Shown in pieces: positions 28,055-36,733 of a stretch of 64,000 bases of DNA (position 1 is the stretch's first letter; each line of letters starts with the position of its first letter). The position numbers were made by a program, and so were the translations under genes. The notes under the pieces were generated by a model. It worked only from the letters and a program-made list of their open reading frames with translations, was not told the DNA's origin and ran no database searches. Origin of the DNA: Sphingomonas sp. LM7 (GTDB lineage Bacteria; Pseudomonadota; Alphaproteobacteria; Sphingomonadales; Sphingomonadaceae); the NCBI RefSeq assembly GCF_002002925.1, contig NZ_CP019511.1:3944501-4008500 (forward strand), read 5' to 3'.

Positions 28055-28486
28055 ATGCTGCAACCAAAGAAATTTGCGCACCGCAAGCAGTTCAAGGGCC
28101 GCATCCATGGCGATGCCAAGGGTGGCACTTCGCTGAACTTCGGTTCCTATGGCCTGAAGGCGATGGAGCCCGAGCGGATCACCGCGCGCCAGATCGAGGC
28201 GGCTCGCCGCGCGATCACGCGTCACATCAAGCGCCAGGGGCGTTTGTGGATCCGCATTTTCCCGGACGTTCCCGTCTCGTCGAAGCCGGCCGAAGTCCGC
28301 ATGGGCTCGGGCAAGGGCGCACCGGAATATTGGGCAGCCCGCGTCAAGCCCGGCCGCATCCTGTTCGAGCTCGACGGCGTTCCCGGCCCGCTCGCGGCAG
28401 AGGCATTCAGCCGCGCTGCGATGAAACTGCCGATCAAGGTCAAGGTCGTTGCCCGTCTCGGCGACACCTCGCACCTGGAGGGTTGA
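28055..28486 (+). CDS. rplP: 50S ribosomal protein L16
   Basis: 143 residues. Organises the A-site tRNA region of the 50[63 protein letters not shown] and [30 protein letters not shown] are conserved, including the Arg in the region hydroxylated or methylated in some bacteria. rpmC starts 4 bases after its stop. Confidence 0.98.
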   Translation: MLQPKKFAHRKQFKGRIHGDAKGGTSLNFGSYGLKAMEPERITARQIEAARRAITRHIKRQGRLWIRIFPDVPVSSKPAEVRMGSGKGAPEYWAARVKPGRILFELDGVPGPLAAEAFSRAAMKLPIKVKVVARLGDTSHLEG

Positions 28487-28490
28487 TAAG

Positions 28491-28694
28491 ATGACCAAGC
28501 CTACCGATCTTCGTGCGAAGACCGACGACCAGCTCGGCGAAGAGCTGGGCAACCTGAAGCGCGAGGCATTCAACCTGCGCTTCCAGGCCGCGACCAGCCA
28601 GCTGGAAAAGCCGAGCCGGGTCAAGGAAGTCCGTCGCGACATCGCCCGCATCAAGACGCTGCAGACCGAGCGTACGCGCTCGGATGCGAAGTAA
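28491..28694 (+). CDS. rpmC: 50S ribosomal protein L29
   Basis: 67 residues from ATG 28491, giving [19 protein letters not shown]; an upstream in-frame start (28449) would overlap rplP and lacks family similarity. Helical hairpin near the tunnel exit, with [36 protein letters not shown] as the diagnostic block. Lies 12 bases before rpsQ. Confidence 0.97.
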   Translation: MTKPTDLRAKTDDQLGEELGNLKREAFNLRFQAATSQLEKPSRVKEVRRDIARIKTLQTERTRSDAK

Positions 28695-28706
28695 GGAAAC
28701 GAGACC

Positions 28707-28976
28707 ATGCCGAAGCGCGTGCTGACCGGGAACATTGTCTCGGACAAGGGCGACAAGACGGTCGTCGTGCTCGTGGAGCGTAAGGTCAAGCACCCGCTCT
28801 ACGGCAAGATCATCCGTCGTTCGAAGAAGTATCATGCCCATGACGAGGGCAACGAATACAAGGCCGGCGAGACCGTGCGCATCGAAGAGACTGCGCCGAT
28901 CTCCAAGCTGAAGACCTGGAAGGTCGTCGAGCGGGTGAACACCCACGCGACTCCCGCCAAGGCCGACGCAGCCTAA
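28707..28976 (+). CDS. rpsQ: 30S ribosomal protein S17
   Basis: 89 residues. OB-fold primary 16S rRNA binder. [47 protein letters not shown] and [22 protein letters not shown] are diagnostic. A 78-base gap to rplN is longer than the spacing elsewhere in the cluster and marks the S10/spc boundary. Confidence 0.98.
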   Translation: MPKRVLTGNIVSDKGDKTVVVLVERKVKHPLYGKIIRRSKKYHAHDEGNEYKAGETVRIEETAPISKLKTWKVVERVNTHATPAKADAA

Positions 28977-29054
28977 AGGTCTTCGGGCCTAAGTCTTTAA
29001 TCGGAACCACCGGGCCTCTGGTCCCGGCAGGCCAAACGAGAAGGAACCGGATCG

Positions 29055-29423
29055 ATGATCCAGATGCAGTCCAATCTCGACGTCGCTGACAACAGCGGCG
29101 CGAAGCGGGTGCAGTGCATCAAGGTGCTGGGCGGGTCGAAGCGTCGCTTCGCCGGCGTGGGCGACGTCATCGTCGTCAGCATCAAGGAAGCTGCACCGCG
29201 CGGCAAGGTGAAGAAGGGTGACGTGCATCGCGCGGTCATCGTTCGCACCGCAAAGGATGTCCGTCGTGCCGACGGCTCGGTGATCCGCTTCGACGGCAAT
29301 GCCGCGGTGCTGGTCAACAAGAACGAGGAGCCGATCGGCACTCGTATCTTCGGGCCGGTGGTCCGCGAGCTGCGCTCGAAGGGCTTCATGAAGATCATTT
29401 CGCTCGCGCCCGAGGTGCTGTGA
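29055..29423 (+). CDS. rplN: 50S ribosomal protein L14
   Basis: 122 residues, universal length. Intersubunit bridge protein. [60 protein letters not shown] and [30 protein letters not shown] are conserved. The ribosome binding site AAGGAA is 10 bases upstream. First gene of the spc set; the rplX ATG overlaps its stop (TGATG). Confidence 0.98.
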   Translation: MIQMQSNLDVADNSGAKRVQCIKVLGGSKRRFAGVGDVIVVSIKEAAPRGKVKKGDVHRAVIVRTAKDVRRADGSVIRFDGNAAVLVNKNEEPIGTRIFGPVVRELRSKGFMKIISLAPEVL

Positions 29424-29740
29424 TGGCCACTGCCAAGATCAAGAAGGGCGACCAGGTCATCGTCCTGTCCGGCAAGGACAAGGGACGGACCGGTGAGGTC
29501 GTCAAGTCGCTGCCCAAGGACGGCAAGGTCGTCGTTTCGGGCGTCAATGTCGCCGTGCGCCACGTCAAGCCGAGCCAGGGCGATCCCCAGGGCGGCCTGA
29601 AGCGTTCGGAAGCACCGATGCATGTCTCGAAGGTCGCGCATGTGACCGCCGACGGCAAGCCGACCCGCGTCCGTTTCGAGGACCGCGACGGCAAGAAGGT
29701 CCGCGTCGCCGTAAAGACCGGGGAGGTCATCAATGGCTGA
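29423..29740 (+). CDS. rplX: 50S ribosomal protein L24
   Basis: 105 residues from ATG 29423; a GTG directly before it would add one Met. An assembly initiator with a KOW motif: [38 protein letters not shown], then [19 protein letters not shown]. It overlaps rplN by one base and rplE by 8 bases. Confidence 0.98.
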   Translation: MATAKIKKGDQVIVLSGKDKGRTGEVVKSLPKDGKVVVSGVNVAVRHVKPSQGDPQGGLKRSEAPMHVSKVAHVTADGKPTRVRFEDRDGKKVRVAVKTGEVING

Positions 29741-30317
29741 GTCATATACCCCGCGCCTGCGCAAGCTGTACGACGAGAGCATCGCCAAGGCGATGACCGA
29801 GAAGTTCGGCTACAAGAACGTCATGGAAGTTCCGCGGATCGACAAGATCGTGCTGAACATGGGCGTTGGCGAGGCCACCCAGGACAAGAAGAAGGTCGAG
29901 CAGGCTGCTTCGGAGATGGAGCTCATCGCCGGCCAGAAGCCTGTCGTCGCCAAGGCGAAGAAGTCGATTGCACAGTTCAAGCTGCGCGAAGGCATGCCGA
30001 TCGGCTGCAAGGTCACTCTGCGCCGCGAGCGGATGTACGAGTTCCTCGACCGTTTCATCACGATCGCACTTCCCCGCGTTCGCGATTTCCGTGGGCTGAA
30101 CCCGAAGAGCTTCGATGGACGCGGCAACTATGCCTGCGGCCTGAAGGAGCAGCTCGTGTTCCCCGAGATCAACTATGACCGTATCGACAAGGTGCGTGGC
30201 ATGGACGTGATCGTAACCACCACCGCCAAGACCGACGACGAGGCTCGCGAGCTTCTTCGTCTCTTCGGCTTCCCGTTCCCGCTCGAGGCGGACGGCGAAG
30301 CGAAGCAGGCAGCGTAA
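29733..30317 (+). CDS. rplE: 50S ribosomal protein L5
   Basis: 194 residues, slightly longer than usual owing to a short charged C-terminal tail. Binds 5S r[77 protein letters not shown] and [33 protein letters not shown] are family blocks. Confidence 0.98.
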   Translation: MAESYTPRLRKLYDESIAKAMTEKFGYKNVMEVPRIDKIVLNMGVGEATQDKKKVEQAASEMELIAGQKPVVAKAKKSIAQFKLREGMPIGCKVTLRRERMYEFLDRFITIALPRVRDFRGLNPKSFDGRGNYACGLKEQLVFPEINYDRIDKVRGMDVIVTTTAKTDDEARELLRLFGFPFPLEADGEAKQAA

Positions 30318-30336
30318 GGGAAAGAGAACTTAAGTC

Positions 30337-30642
30337 ATGGCGAAACTGAGTTCCATCAACAAGAATGAGCGTCGCAAGCTGCTGGTGAAAAAGTACGCCG
30401 GCAAGTATGCGAAGCTGAAGGCGACCGCGAACGACGAGAGCTTGGATGATACCGAGCGCCTCATCGCGCGGCTGAAGATGGCCGAGCTGCCGCGGAATGG
30501 TAACCCCACCCGCATTCGCAATCGTTGCGAGCTCACCGGCCGCCCGCGCGCCTATTACCGCAAGTTCCGTCTCGCACGCGTCATGCTGCGTGATCTGGCC
30601 AACAAGGGCCTGATCCCCGGCCTCACGAAGTCGAGCTGGTAA
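30337..30642 (+). CDS. rpsN: 30S ribosomal protein S14 (zinc-independent form)
   Basis: 101 residues, the long C-minus type: it lacks the CxxC zinc pairs of the short form. [40 protein letters not shown] is the diagnostic C-terminus. Located between rplE and rpsH as usual, with 19 and 10 base gaps. Confidence 0.98.
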   Translation: MAKLSSINKNERRKLLVKKYAGKYAKLKATANDESLDDTERLIARLKMAELPRNGNPTRIRNRCELTGRPRAYYRKFRLARVMLRDLANKGLIPGLTKSSW

Positions 30643-30652
30643 GGACCACGAG

Positions 30653-31048
30653 ATGGCTTTGACCGATCCCCTGGGTGATATGCTCACCCGCATCCGCAAC
30701 GGCCAGCGCGCCAAGAAGGACTCTGTCCTGACCCCGGCGTCGAAGCTGCGTGCGCGCGTTCTCGATGTCCTCCAGCGCGAAGGCTACATCCGTGGCTATA
30801 GCGAGGAGCAGATGGGCCCTGCCGCCGGCATCCGCATCGAGCTGAAATATTTCGAAGGCCAGCCGGCGATCAAGCACGTCGCGCGCGTCTCGAGGCCCGG
30901 CCGCCGCGTCTATTCCGGTTCGCAGGAACTGCCCCGGATCCGCAACGGCCTCGGCATCACGATCGTCTCGACGCCTCGCGGCGTTCTGTCCGACGCGGAA
31001 GCGCGCGAGCAGAATGTCGGCGGCGAAGTGCTCGCGGAGGTCTTCTGA
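30653..31048 (+). CDS. rpsH: 30S ribosomal protein S8
   Basis: 131 residues. Binds the central domain of 16S rRNA and, in E. coli, represses the spc operon. [75 protein letters not shown] are conserved. The stop is one base from the rplF ATG. Confidence 0.98.
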   Translation: MALTDPLGDMLTRIRNGQRAKKDSVLTPASKLRARVLDVLQREGYIRGYSEEQMGPAAGIRIELKYFEGQPAIKHVARVSRPGRRVYSGSQELPRIRNGLGITIVSTPRGVLSDAEAREQNVGGEVLAEVF

Positions 31049-31049
31049 T

Positions 31050-31583
31050 ATGAGCCGCATCGGCAAGAAGCCGGTCAGCGTACCGGCAGGCGTCACCGCC
31101 TCGATCGACGACCGCATTCTGAGCGTGAAGGGCCCCAAGGGCACTCTCTCGCTTACCCTGCGCGACGAGATCAGCTACACGCTCGAGAACGACGGCATCC
31201 TCGTGAAGCCGGCGAACGAGACCAAGGCGGCGCGTGCCTTTTGGGGCATGCAGCGCACGCTCGTGCAGAACCTCGTCACCGGCGTCACCGAGGGCTTCAC
31301 CAAGAAGCTCCTGATCACCGGCGTCGGCTATCGCGCGAATTCGCAGGGCAAGGTGCTCAAGCTCCAGCTCGGCTATTCGCACGACGTGAACATCGACGTG
31401 CCGGAAGGCATCGAGATCAAGACCCCGGACCAGACCACGGTCGAGATCTCGGGAATCGACAAGCAGAAGGTCGGCCAGATTGCGGCCGAGATTCGCCGTT
31501 GGCGGAAGCCCGAGCCCTATAAGGGCAAGGGCATCAAGTACGACGGCGAGTTCATCTTCCGTAAGGAAGGGAAGAAGAAGTGA
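31050..31583 (+). CDS. rplF: 50S ribosomal protein L6
   Basis: 177 residues from ATG 31050 ([15 protein letters not shown]); the longer in-frame ORF runs back into rpsH and is not used. Near the factor-binding site. [34 protein letters not shown] and the [29 protein letters not shown] tail are diagnostic. Overlaps rplR by 4 bases. Confidence 0.98.
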   Translation: MSRIGKKPVSVPAGVTASIDDRILSVKGPKGTLSLTLRDEISYTLENDGILVKPANETKAARAFWGMQRTLVQNLVTGVTEGFTKKLLITGVGYRANSQGKVLKLQLGYSHDVNIDVPEGIEIKTPDQTTVEISGIDKQKVGQIAAEIRRWRKPEPYKGKGIKYDGEFIFRKEGKKK

Positions 31584-31942
31584 TCAGCACCAAGGGTCTC
31601 TCGCTTTTCGCAAAGCGTCGCCGCCGCAATCGCACCGCGCTTCGTGCGCGTGGCGCTGGCCGTCCCCGGCTTTCGGTCCATCGTTCGGGCAAGCACATCT
31701 ATGCCCAGGTGATCGACGATGCCCAGGGCAAGACGATCGCCTCGGCTTCGACGCTCGAGAAGGACGTGCGCGGCACGACCGGCGCGACCGTCGCAGCGGC
31801 GCAGGAAGTCGGCAAGCGCGTTGCCGAGGCGGCCAAGGCCGCCGGCGTGACGCAGGTCGTCTTCGATCGCGGCGGCTTCCTCTATCATGGCCGCGTCAAG
31901 GCGCTGGCGGATGCCGCTCGTGAGAGCGGATTGGAGTTCTAA
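31580..31942 (+). CDS. rplR: 50S ribosomal protein L18
   Basis: 120 residues, GTG start inside the rplF stop (GTGA). 5S rRNA-binding protein. [46 protein letters not shown] and [28 protein letters not shown] are typical. rpsE starts 2 bases after the stop. Confidence 0.98.
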   Translation: MISTKGLSLFAKRRRRNRTALRARGAGRPRLSVHRSGKHIYAQVIDDAQGKTIASASTLEKDVRGTTGATVAAAQEVGKRVAEAAKAAGVTQVVFDRGGFLYHGRVKALADAARESGLEF

Positions 31943-31944
31943 AG

Positions 31945-32718
31945 ATGGCTGACGAGAACAACACGCCAGCAACCGGCGCTCCTGCCGAGGCCAGCGCCCC
32001 GGCGCAGGAGAGCACCGGCTATCAGGGCGGCGGCGGTGGTCGCGGTCGCGGTGGTCCCGGCGGCGGCGGTGGCCGTGGTCGCGGCGGCCCGGGCGGCGGC
32101 GGCGGCGGTGGCAATCGCGGCGGCCGTGACGGCGGCCGTGGCGGTCGTGACAATCGCGGCGGTCCGCGCGGCGCTACCGATGACGGTGGCGAAGAGCTGA
32201 TCGAGAAGCTGGTTCACATCAACCGCGTCTCGAAGACGGTCAAGGGCGGCAAGCGCTTCGGCTTCGCGGCACTGGTCGTCGTCGGCGACGGCAAGGGCCG
32301 GGTCGGCTTCGGTCATGGCAAGGCACGCGAAGTGCCCGAAGCCATTTCTAAGGCGACGGCAGCTGCGAAGAAGGCAATGGTCCGCGTTCCGCTCAAGGAA
32401 GGCCGCACGCTGCATCATGACGGCAACGGTCACTTCGGCGCAGGCCGCGTGACGGTTCGTACGGCTCCGGCCGGCACCGGCATCATCGCAGGTGGCCCGA
32501 TGCGCGCCATCTTCGAATCGCTGGGCGTCGCAGACGTCGTGACCAAGTCGGTCGGCACGTCGAACCCCTACAACATGATCCGCGCCACCTTCGAAGCGCT
32601 CGGCGAGCAGACCTCGCCCAAGAGCGTTGCGCAGCGTCGCGGCAAGAAGATCGCCGACCTGATCGGCCGCGGTGGTTCGCAGACCGCCGAGGCGGATGCA
32701 GCTGCGATCGCGGAGTAA
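31945..32718 (+). CDS. rpsE: 30S ribosomal protein S5 with glycine/arginine-rich N-terminal extension
   Basis: 257 residues, about 90 longer than E. coli S5. The core begins near residue 85 ([32 protein letters not shown]) and shows [38 protein letters not shown] and the C-terminal [16 protein letters not shown]. Residues 1-27 are Ala/Pro/Glu-rich; residues 28-78 are an RGG-type low-complexity run ([19 protein letters not shown], then [17 protein letters not shown]). Such a tail should be disordered and RNA-binding. It is part of the ORF with no frame break, and sphingomonad S5 proteins are known to be long. Confidence 0.97.
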   Translation: MADENNTPATGAPAEASAPAQESTGYQGGGGGRGRGGPGGGGGRGRGGPGGGGGGGNRGGRDGGRGGRDNRGGPRGATDDGGEELIEKLVHINRVSKTVKGGKRFGFAALVVVGDGKGRVGFGHGKAREVPEAISKATAAAKKAMVRVPLKEGRTLHHDGNGHFGAGRVTVRTAPAGTGIIAGGPMRAIFESLGVADVVTKSVGTSNPYNMIRATFEALGEQTSPKSVAQRRGKKIADLIGRGGSQTAEADAAAIAE

Positions 32719-32724
32719 TCGATC

Positions 32725-32904
32725 ATGGCAACCATCAAGATCAAGCAGACCGGCTCGCCGATCCGCCGCACCAGCGATCAGCGCGCGACGCTGGTCGGCC
32801 TGGGCCTCAACAAGATGCACCGGGTTTCGGAGCTGCAGGACAGCCCCGAAGTCCGCGGGATGATCCGCAAGGTGCAGCACATGGTCGAGGTGCTCGAAGG
32901 CTGA
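32725..32904 (+). CDS. rpmD: 50S ribosomal protein L30
   Basis: 59 residues (ATG 32725, TGA 32902-32904). [41 protein letters not shown] and [15 protein letters not shown] are the family blocks. It is just 6 bases after rpsE. A perfect intrinsic terminator begins 27 bases after the stop, so the spc transcript is expected to end here instead of continuing to rplO. Confidence 0.96.
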   Translation: MATIKIKQTGSPIRRTSDQRATLVGLGLNKMHRVSELQDSPEVRGMIRKVQHMVEVLEG

Positions 32905-32930
32905 GCCTTCACGCATTTCGAACGAAACAG

Positions 32931-32958
32931 GGGGCGGTAGGCGACTACCGCCCCTTTT
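32931..32958 (+). terminator. intrinsic terminator between rpmD and the inserted esterase
   Basis: A perfect 10-bp stem GGGGCGGTAG/CTACCGCCCC (32931-32940 with 32945-32954) has a GCGA tetraloop and is followed directly by TTTT. Confidence 0.88.
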
Positions 32959-33154
32959 CGTTTGCGCGGGGCAGGGCGCCCTTTTTGCTCCGGCACCCGA
33001 AGCCCGGCCCGACGCCGACCGCTTTTCGAACTCGAGTAACGCACGATTTTATACCGTGCGCCTTGCGCCGCGCCTGGTCACGCATGACATTGTGCAGTGC
33101 AGCAAATTCTGAATTGGGGTCTGTTTGCGGGTATCCGGTCAGGAGCAAGGCTAA

Positions 33155-34288
33155 ATGCGATCTCTCAGCGACACGCTCCAGCGACTGGCAGCCCTGCAGG
33201 GCCGGCCCGATGCCGTGCAGCACACGGCTCGGCTCGATCGCCTGAGTGATCTTCGGGATTTCGGATCGAACCCCGGCGCCTTGCGCGCGCGCTTCTACGT
33301 GCCTCCCCGCCTCGAACCGGGCGCCCCGCTCGTCGTCGTACTGCATGGCTGCACGCAGGATGCGGCCGGCTATGATCACGGCTCGGGTTGGTCGCGGCTT
33401 TCCGACGAATATGGTTTTGCGGTGCTGTTCCCCGAGCAGCAGCGCGCCAACAACGCGAATCTTTGCTTCAATTGGTTCAATCGCGAAGACACCCGGCGCA
33501 ATTCGGGCGAGGCGTTATCGATCCGGCAAATGATTGCGGCCATGGCCGACGCGCATCGGCTCGACGCCGCCCGCATCTATGTGACCGGATTGTCCGCTGG
33601 AGGCGCGATGACCTCGGTGATGCTCGCCACCTATCCCGAAGTGTTCGCGGGTGGGGCGATCATTGCCGGACTTCCGTTCGGGACCGCTGCTTCCGTACCG
33701 GAGGCGTTCGATCGGATGCGCGCACATGGGGGGCCGCGCGCTGCTGCGCTTGGAGAACTGGTCGCTGCCGCCTCGGACCATCGGGGACCATGGCCGACTA
33801 TCTCGGTGTGGCACGGCAGCAGCGATGCGACCGTGGCCCCGCTCAACGCCGATCTGGTGGTGGAGCAATGGCGCGGCCTGCACGGCGTGGCCCCGGAGGG
33901 CGTCGTCGAAAGCGAACTCGGTGCCGGATATACGCGCCGCGCCTGGCGCGACGCCGATGGTCGCGAGGTCATCGAGGAATATCGCATCGCCGGCCTGGGG
34001 CATGGCACTCCGTTGGCGAGTTCGGGGCCCGACGCCTGCGGCATCCCGGGGCCGTACATGCTCGAGGCGGGAGTTTCCTCCACGAGACGTATCGCCGGCT
34101 TCTGGGGGCTGATCAGGGCAGCGCCCTCTCGGGCGGCTAGCGATCTCGCAATGGCCGCCGGCCCGCCTGCCGCTGCGCGTGCCGAACGCCTTCCGACCGG
34201 TGGCAAAGACGCACCACCGCGGCTTCCTGACGGCGGCGTGGGCCGCGTTATCGAAGACGCACTGCGCGCAGCCGGACTCATGCGCTGA
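33155..34288 (+). CDS. PHB depolymerase family esterase (Esterase_phd)
   Basis: 377 residues. Alpha/beta-hydrolase of the poly(3-hydroxybutyrate) depolymerase / feruloyl-esterase-like group. Visible: oxyanion segment VVVLHGCTQDAAGY, an NLCFNWFN block, lipase box GLSAGG (Ser 147), acid WHGSSDATVAPLN and His in GLGHGTPLA. No obvious signal peptide, so likely cytoplasmic, unlike secreted depolymerases. The C-terminal 60 residues are low complexity. AGGAG precedes the ATG by 10 bases. It interrupts the spc operon between rpmD and rplO, with a terminator upstream and a weak hairpin (34291-34312) after it. Confidence 0.9.
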   Translation: MRSLSDTLQRLAALQGRPDAVQHTARLDRLSDLRDFGSNPGALRARFYVPPRLEPGAPLVVVLHGCTQDAAGYDHGSGWSRLSDEYGFAVLFPEQQRANNANLCFNWFNREDTRRNSGEALSIRQMIAAMADAHRLDAARIYVTGLSAGGAMTSVMLATYPEVFAGGAIIAGLPFGTAASVPEAFDRMRAHGGPRAAALGELVAAASDHRGPWPTISVWHGSSDATVAPLNADLVVEQWRGLHGVAPEGVVESELGAGYTRRAWRDADGREVIEEYRIAGLGHGTPLASSGPDACGIPGPYMLEAGVSSTRRIAGFWGLIRAAPSRAASDLAMAAGPPAAARAERLPTGGKDAPPRLPDGGVGRVIEDALRAAGLMR

Positions 34289-34290
34289 AC

Positions 34291-34315
34291 CGACAGCGAA
34301 GCAGAGCTGTCGTTT
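34291..34315 (+). terminator. weak hairpin after the esterase gene
   Basis: CGACAGC/GCTGTCG (34291-34297 with 34306-34312) has an 8-base loop and is followed by TTT; the stem is only 7 bp. It could weakly terminate the esterase transcript. Confidence 0.35.
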
Positions 34316-34370
34316 GACTGGAGCCAAGCCATACGAGGGGCACTTCACCTTCGCATCGGAGGCCAGAGAG

Positions 34371-34556
34371 ATGGAAGAGATCGCAACCGAGCCGGTCCGC
34401 CCAAACCGGAAGGAGCGGCGTCGCCTGGCCGCGCAGACTAAGCGTCCGGACGAGGCTGGCTGCGCGTGCTGCGCCGCCCTCCTGCAGTCGGGAGCTGACG
34501 ATATTCCCGGCGTCACGCCTGAACGCTCCTGCTCGTCGGGCCAACATAAGGGGTGA
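34371..34556 (+). CDS. small Cys-containing hypothetical protein
   Basis: 61 residues. ATG 34371 has GGAGG 8 bases upstream. The N-terminal half is basic (RPNRKERRRLAAQTKR), the C-terminal half holds CACC followed by another Cys near the end (PERSCSSG). A clustered Cys motif plus a basic stretch hints at metal or nucleic-acid binding, but no family is recognised. It lies between the esterase gene and rplO and may be translated with rplO. Confidence 0.45.
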   Translation: MEEIATEPVRPNRKERRRLAAQTKRPDEAGCACCAALLQSGADDIPGVTPERSCSSGQHKG

Positions 34557-34631
34557 CAAATCCCCATCCCGCCGCTATGCGCCCCGCTTCCTTTCCATCA
34601 GCGCGACAAAAGCGAAAGCGAGTGCACGACC

Positions 34632-35174
34632 ATGAAACTGAACGATCTCCGCGATAACGCAGGCGCCCGTCCCTCCAAGATCCGCGTCGGACGCGGCATC
34701 GGTTCGGGCAAGGGCAAGACCGCCGGCCGCGGCCAGAAGGGCCAGAAGAGCCGCGAAGGCGTCTCGATCAACGGCTTCGAGGGCGGTCAGATGCCGCTCC
34801 ACATGCGTATCCCGAAGCGTGGCTTCAACAACATCTTCGCCAAGGACTATGCCGAAGTGAATCTCGGCGCGATCCAGAAGGCGATCGATTCGGGCAAGCT
34901 GACTGCGACCGACATCACGCAGGCCGAGCTCAACGCCGCCGGCCTGACTCGTGGCGGCAAGGACGGCGTCCGCCTCCTCGCCAAGGGTGAGCTGACCGCG
35001 AAGCTCAACTTCACGGTCGCCGGCGCGTCGAAGACCGCCAAGGAAGCCGTCGAGAAGGCCGGTGGTTCGGTGAGCATCCCCGAGATCGTTCCCGCCGCCG
35101 ACAAGCACAAGGCCAAGCACCGCTCGGTGCAGAAGGTCATTGCCGCCAAGAAGGCCGGCGGCAAGCAGGGCTGA
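34632..35174 (+). CDS. rplO: 50S ribosomal protein L15
   Basis: 180 residues, longer than E. coli L15 (144) through a Lys-rich C-terminal part ([21 protein letters not shown]). [41 protein letters not shown] and [18 protein letters not shown] are diagnostic. Separated from rpmD by the esterase and the small ORF; its promoter is not obvious in the 75 bases upstream. Confidence 0.97.
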   Translation: MKLNDLRDNAGARPSKIRVGRGIGSGKGKTAGRGQKGQKSREGVSINGFEGGQMPLHMRIPKRGFNNIFAKDYAEVNLGAIQKAIDSGKLTATDITQAELNAAGLTRGGKDGVRLLAKGELTAKLNFTVAGASKTAKEAVEKAGGSVSIPEIVPAADKHKAKHRSVQKVIAAKKAGGKQG

Positions 35175-35183
35175 TTCCATGCT

Positions 35184-35252
35184 GTTCCCCGGTGAAGGCC
35201 GGGGTCCAGTATCGGGCCGCTCGCAACTGGGCCCCGGCCTGCGCCGGGGAAC
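35184..35252. repeat. palindromic repeat between rplO and secY (family B)
   Basis: TTCCCCGG at the left and CCGGGGAA at the right, with the inner arms GGCCGGGGTCCAG (35197-35209) and CTGGGCCCCGGCC (35227-35239), form a nested inverted repeat. Same family as 10368-10513, here inside the ribosomal cluster. Confidence 0.65.
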
Positions 35253-35256
35253 AAGA

Positions 35257-35284
35257 TTGTCCTCACGACTGGACAACCTATATG
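35257..35284 (+). promoter_or_regulatory. candidate promoter of secY-adk
   Basis: TTGTCC (35257-35262), a 16-base spacer and TATATG (35279-35284), 60 bases upstream of the secY ATG and just after the family-B repeat. Confidence 0.4.
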
Positions 35285-35343
35285 AGCGGCGGGGGGCGGC
35301 GAACGCTCATCCGCCGCTTTTGTTTCCGGGACGATAAACGAAC

Positions 35344-36705
35344 ATGGCATCCGCAGCCGATCAACTCGCCTCCAGCATCAATCTGTCGAAGTTCGGCAAG
35401 GCGACCGAACTCAAGAAGCGCCTGTGGTTTACCTTGGGCGCGCTGATCGTCTTCCGGCTGCTCAGCTATGTGCCGCTGCCCGGCGTCGACCCGACTCAGC
35501 TCAATCTGCTCGCGCAGCAGACCAGCGGCGGCGTGCTTGATTTCTTCAACAGCTTCACCGGCGGCGCGCTGCACCGCATGAGCGTCGTGGCGCTCGGCGT
35601 GATGCCCTATATCACTGCCTCGATCGTCGTTCAGCTCGCGACGTCGCTGTCGCCGCAGCTCGCCGCGATCAAGAAGGAAGGCGAGAGCGGCCGCAAGCGC
35701 CTCAACCAGTATACCCGCTACGGCACCGTCGGCCTCACAGCGATCCAGGGCTGGTTCATCGCCACCGGGCTCGAGAATTTCGGCGCGAGCCAGGGCCTGC
35801 AGGCCGTGATCGAGCCGGGCCTGCTGTTCCGCGTCGGCGCAGTGATCTCGCTCGTCGGCGGTACGCTGTTCCTGATGTGGCTGGGTGAGCAGATCACCAG
35901 CCGCGGCGTCGGCAACGGCATTTCGCTGATCATCATGGCGGGCATCGTCGCCGGGCTTCCCGGCACGCTGGTCCAGCTGTTCGAATCGGGCCGCACCGGC
36001 TCGATCGATCCGCTGCGCCTGATCCTGATCCTCCTCGCGGTGGTCGGGCTCGTCCTGCTGATCTGCTTCATGGAGCGCGCCCAGCGCCGCATCCTGATCC
36101 AATATCCCAAGCGCCAGACCGCGCGCGGGGTGCAGGCGGAGCGCAGCCATCTGCCGCTCAAGCTCAACACCGCCGGCGTGATCCCTCCGATCTTCGCCTC
36201 GTCGCTGCTGCTGCTGCCGCTGACGATCACCCAGTTCGCCGGCACCGCGACTGCGGGCGAGAGCGCGTGGGGCGATTTCGTGATCAACCTCAACACCTGG
36301 TTGCGCCACGGCTCGCCGCTCTACATGGGGCTCTACGGCGCCGGCATCATCTTCTTCTCGTTCTTCTACACCGCCGTGGTGTTCAATCCCGAGGAGACCG
36401 CCGACAACCTGAAGCGCCATGGCGGGTTCATCCCCGGCATCCGCCCGGGCAAGAACACCGAGACCTATTTCGATTATGTGCTGACGCGCATCACCGTGCT
36501 CGGTGCGGCGTATCTGACCTTCATCTGCCTGGTGCCCGAATTCGCGATGTCGTCGCTGGGCGCCACGTTCCTGATGGGCGGCACTAGCCTTCTGATCGTG
36601 GTCAACGTAACGATGGACACGGTTACGCAGATCCAGTCGCATTTGCTGGCGCACCAGTATGGCGATCTGATCAAGAAGGCGAAGCTGAAGGGCCGCATGC
36701 GCTGA
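35344..36705 (+). CDS. secY: preprotein translocase subunit SecY
   Basis: 453 residues, ten predicted transmembrane helices. Channel subunit of the Sec translocon in the inner membrane. LLSYVPLPGVDPTQL, MSVVALGVMPYITASIVVQL, RYGTVGLTAIQGW, GEQITSRGVGNGISLIIMAGIV, RRILIQYPKRQ, YTAVVFNPEETADNLKRHGGFIPGIRPGKNT are conserved signatures. Starts at ATG 35344 after a repeat-filled gap; adk follows 28 bases later. Confidence 0.97.
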   Translation: MASAADQLASSINLSKFGKATELKKRLWFTLGALIVFRLLSYVPLPGVDPTQLNLLAQQTSGGVLDFFNSFTGGALHRMSVVALGVMPYITASIVVQLATSLSPQLAAIKKEGESGRKRLNQYTRYGTVGLTAIQGWFIATGLENFGASQGLQAVIEPGLLFRVGAVISLVGGTLFLMWLGEQITSRGVGNGISLIIMAGIVAGLPGTLVQLFESGRTGSIDPLRLILILLAVVGLVLLICFMERAQRRILIQYPKRQTARGVQAERSHLPLKLNTAGVIPPIFASSLLLLPLTITQFAGTATAGESAWGDFVINLNTWLRHGSPLYMGLYGAGIIFFSFFYTAVVFNPEETADNLKRHGGFIPGIRPGKNTETYFDYVLTRITVLGAAYLTFICLVPEFAMSSLGATFLMGGTSLLIVVNVTMDTVTQIQSHLLAHQYGDLIKKAKLKGRMR

Positions 36706-36733
36706 ACGCGCAGCTTGGGACGGGGATAACCGA

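Noticed and set aside
27101..28789. Long minus-strand frame opposite rplV-rpsC-rplP-rpmC
   Set aside because: Overlaps four certain ribosomal genes and shows no protein features.
31945..32200. Possible frameshift or assembly artefact producing the Gly/Arg run in rpsE
   Set aside because: The frame is continuous, with codons GGC/GGT/CGT/CGC mixed as in the rest of the cluster, and S5 core continues without interruption.
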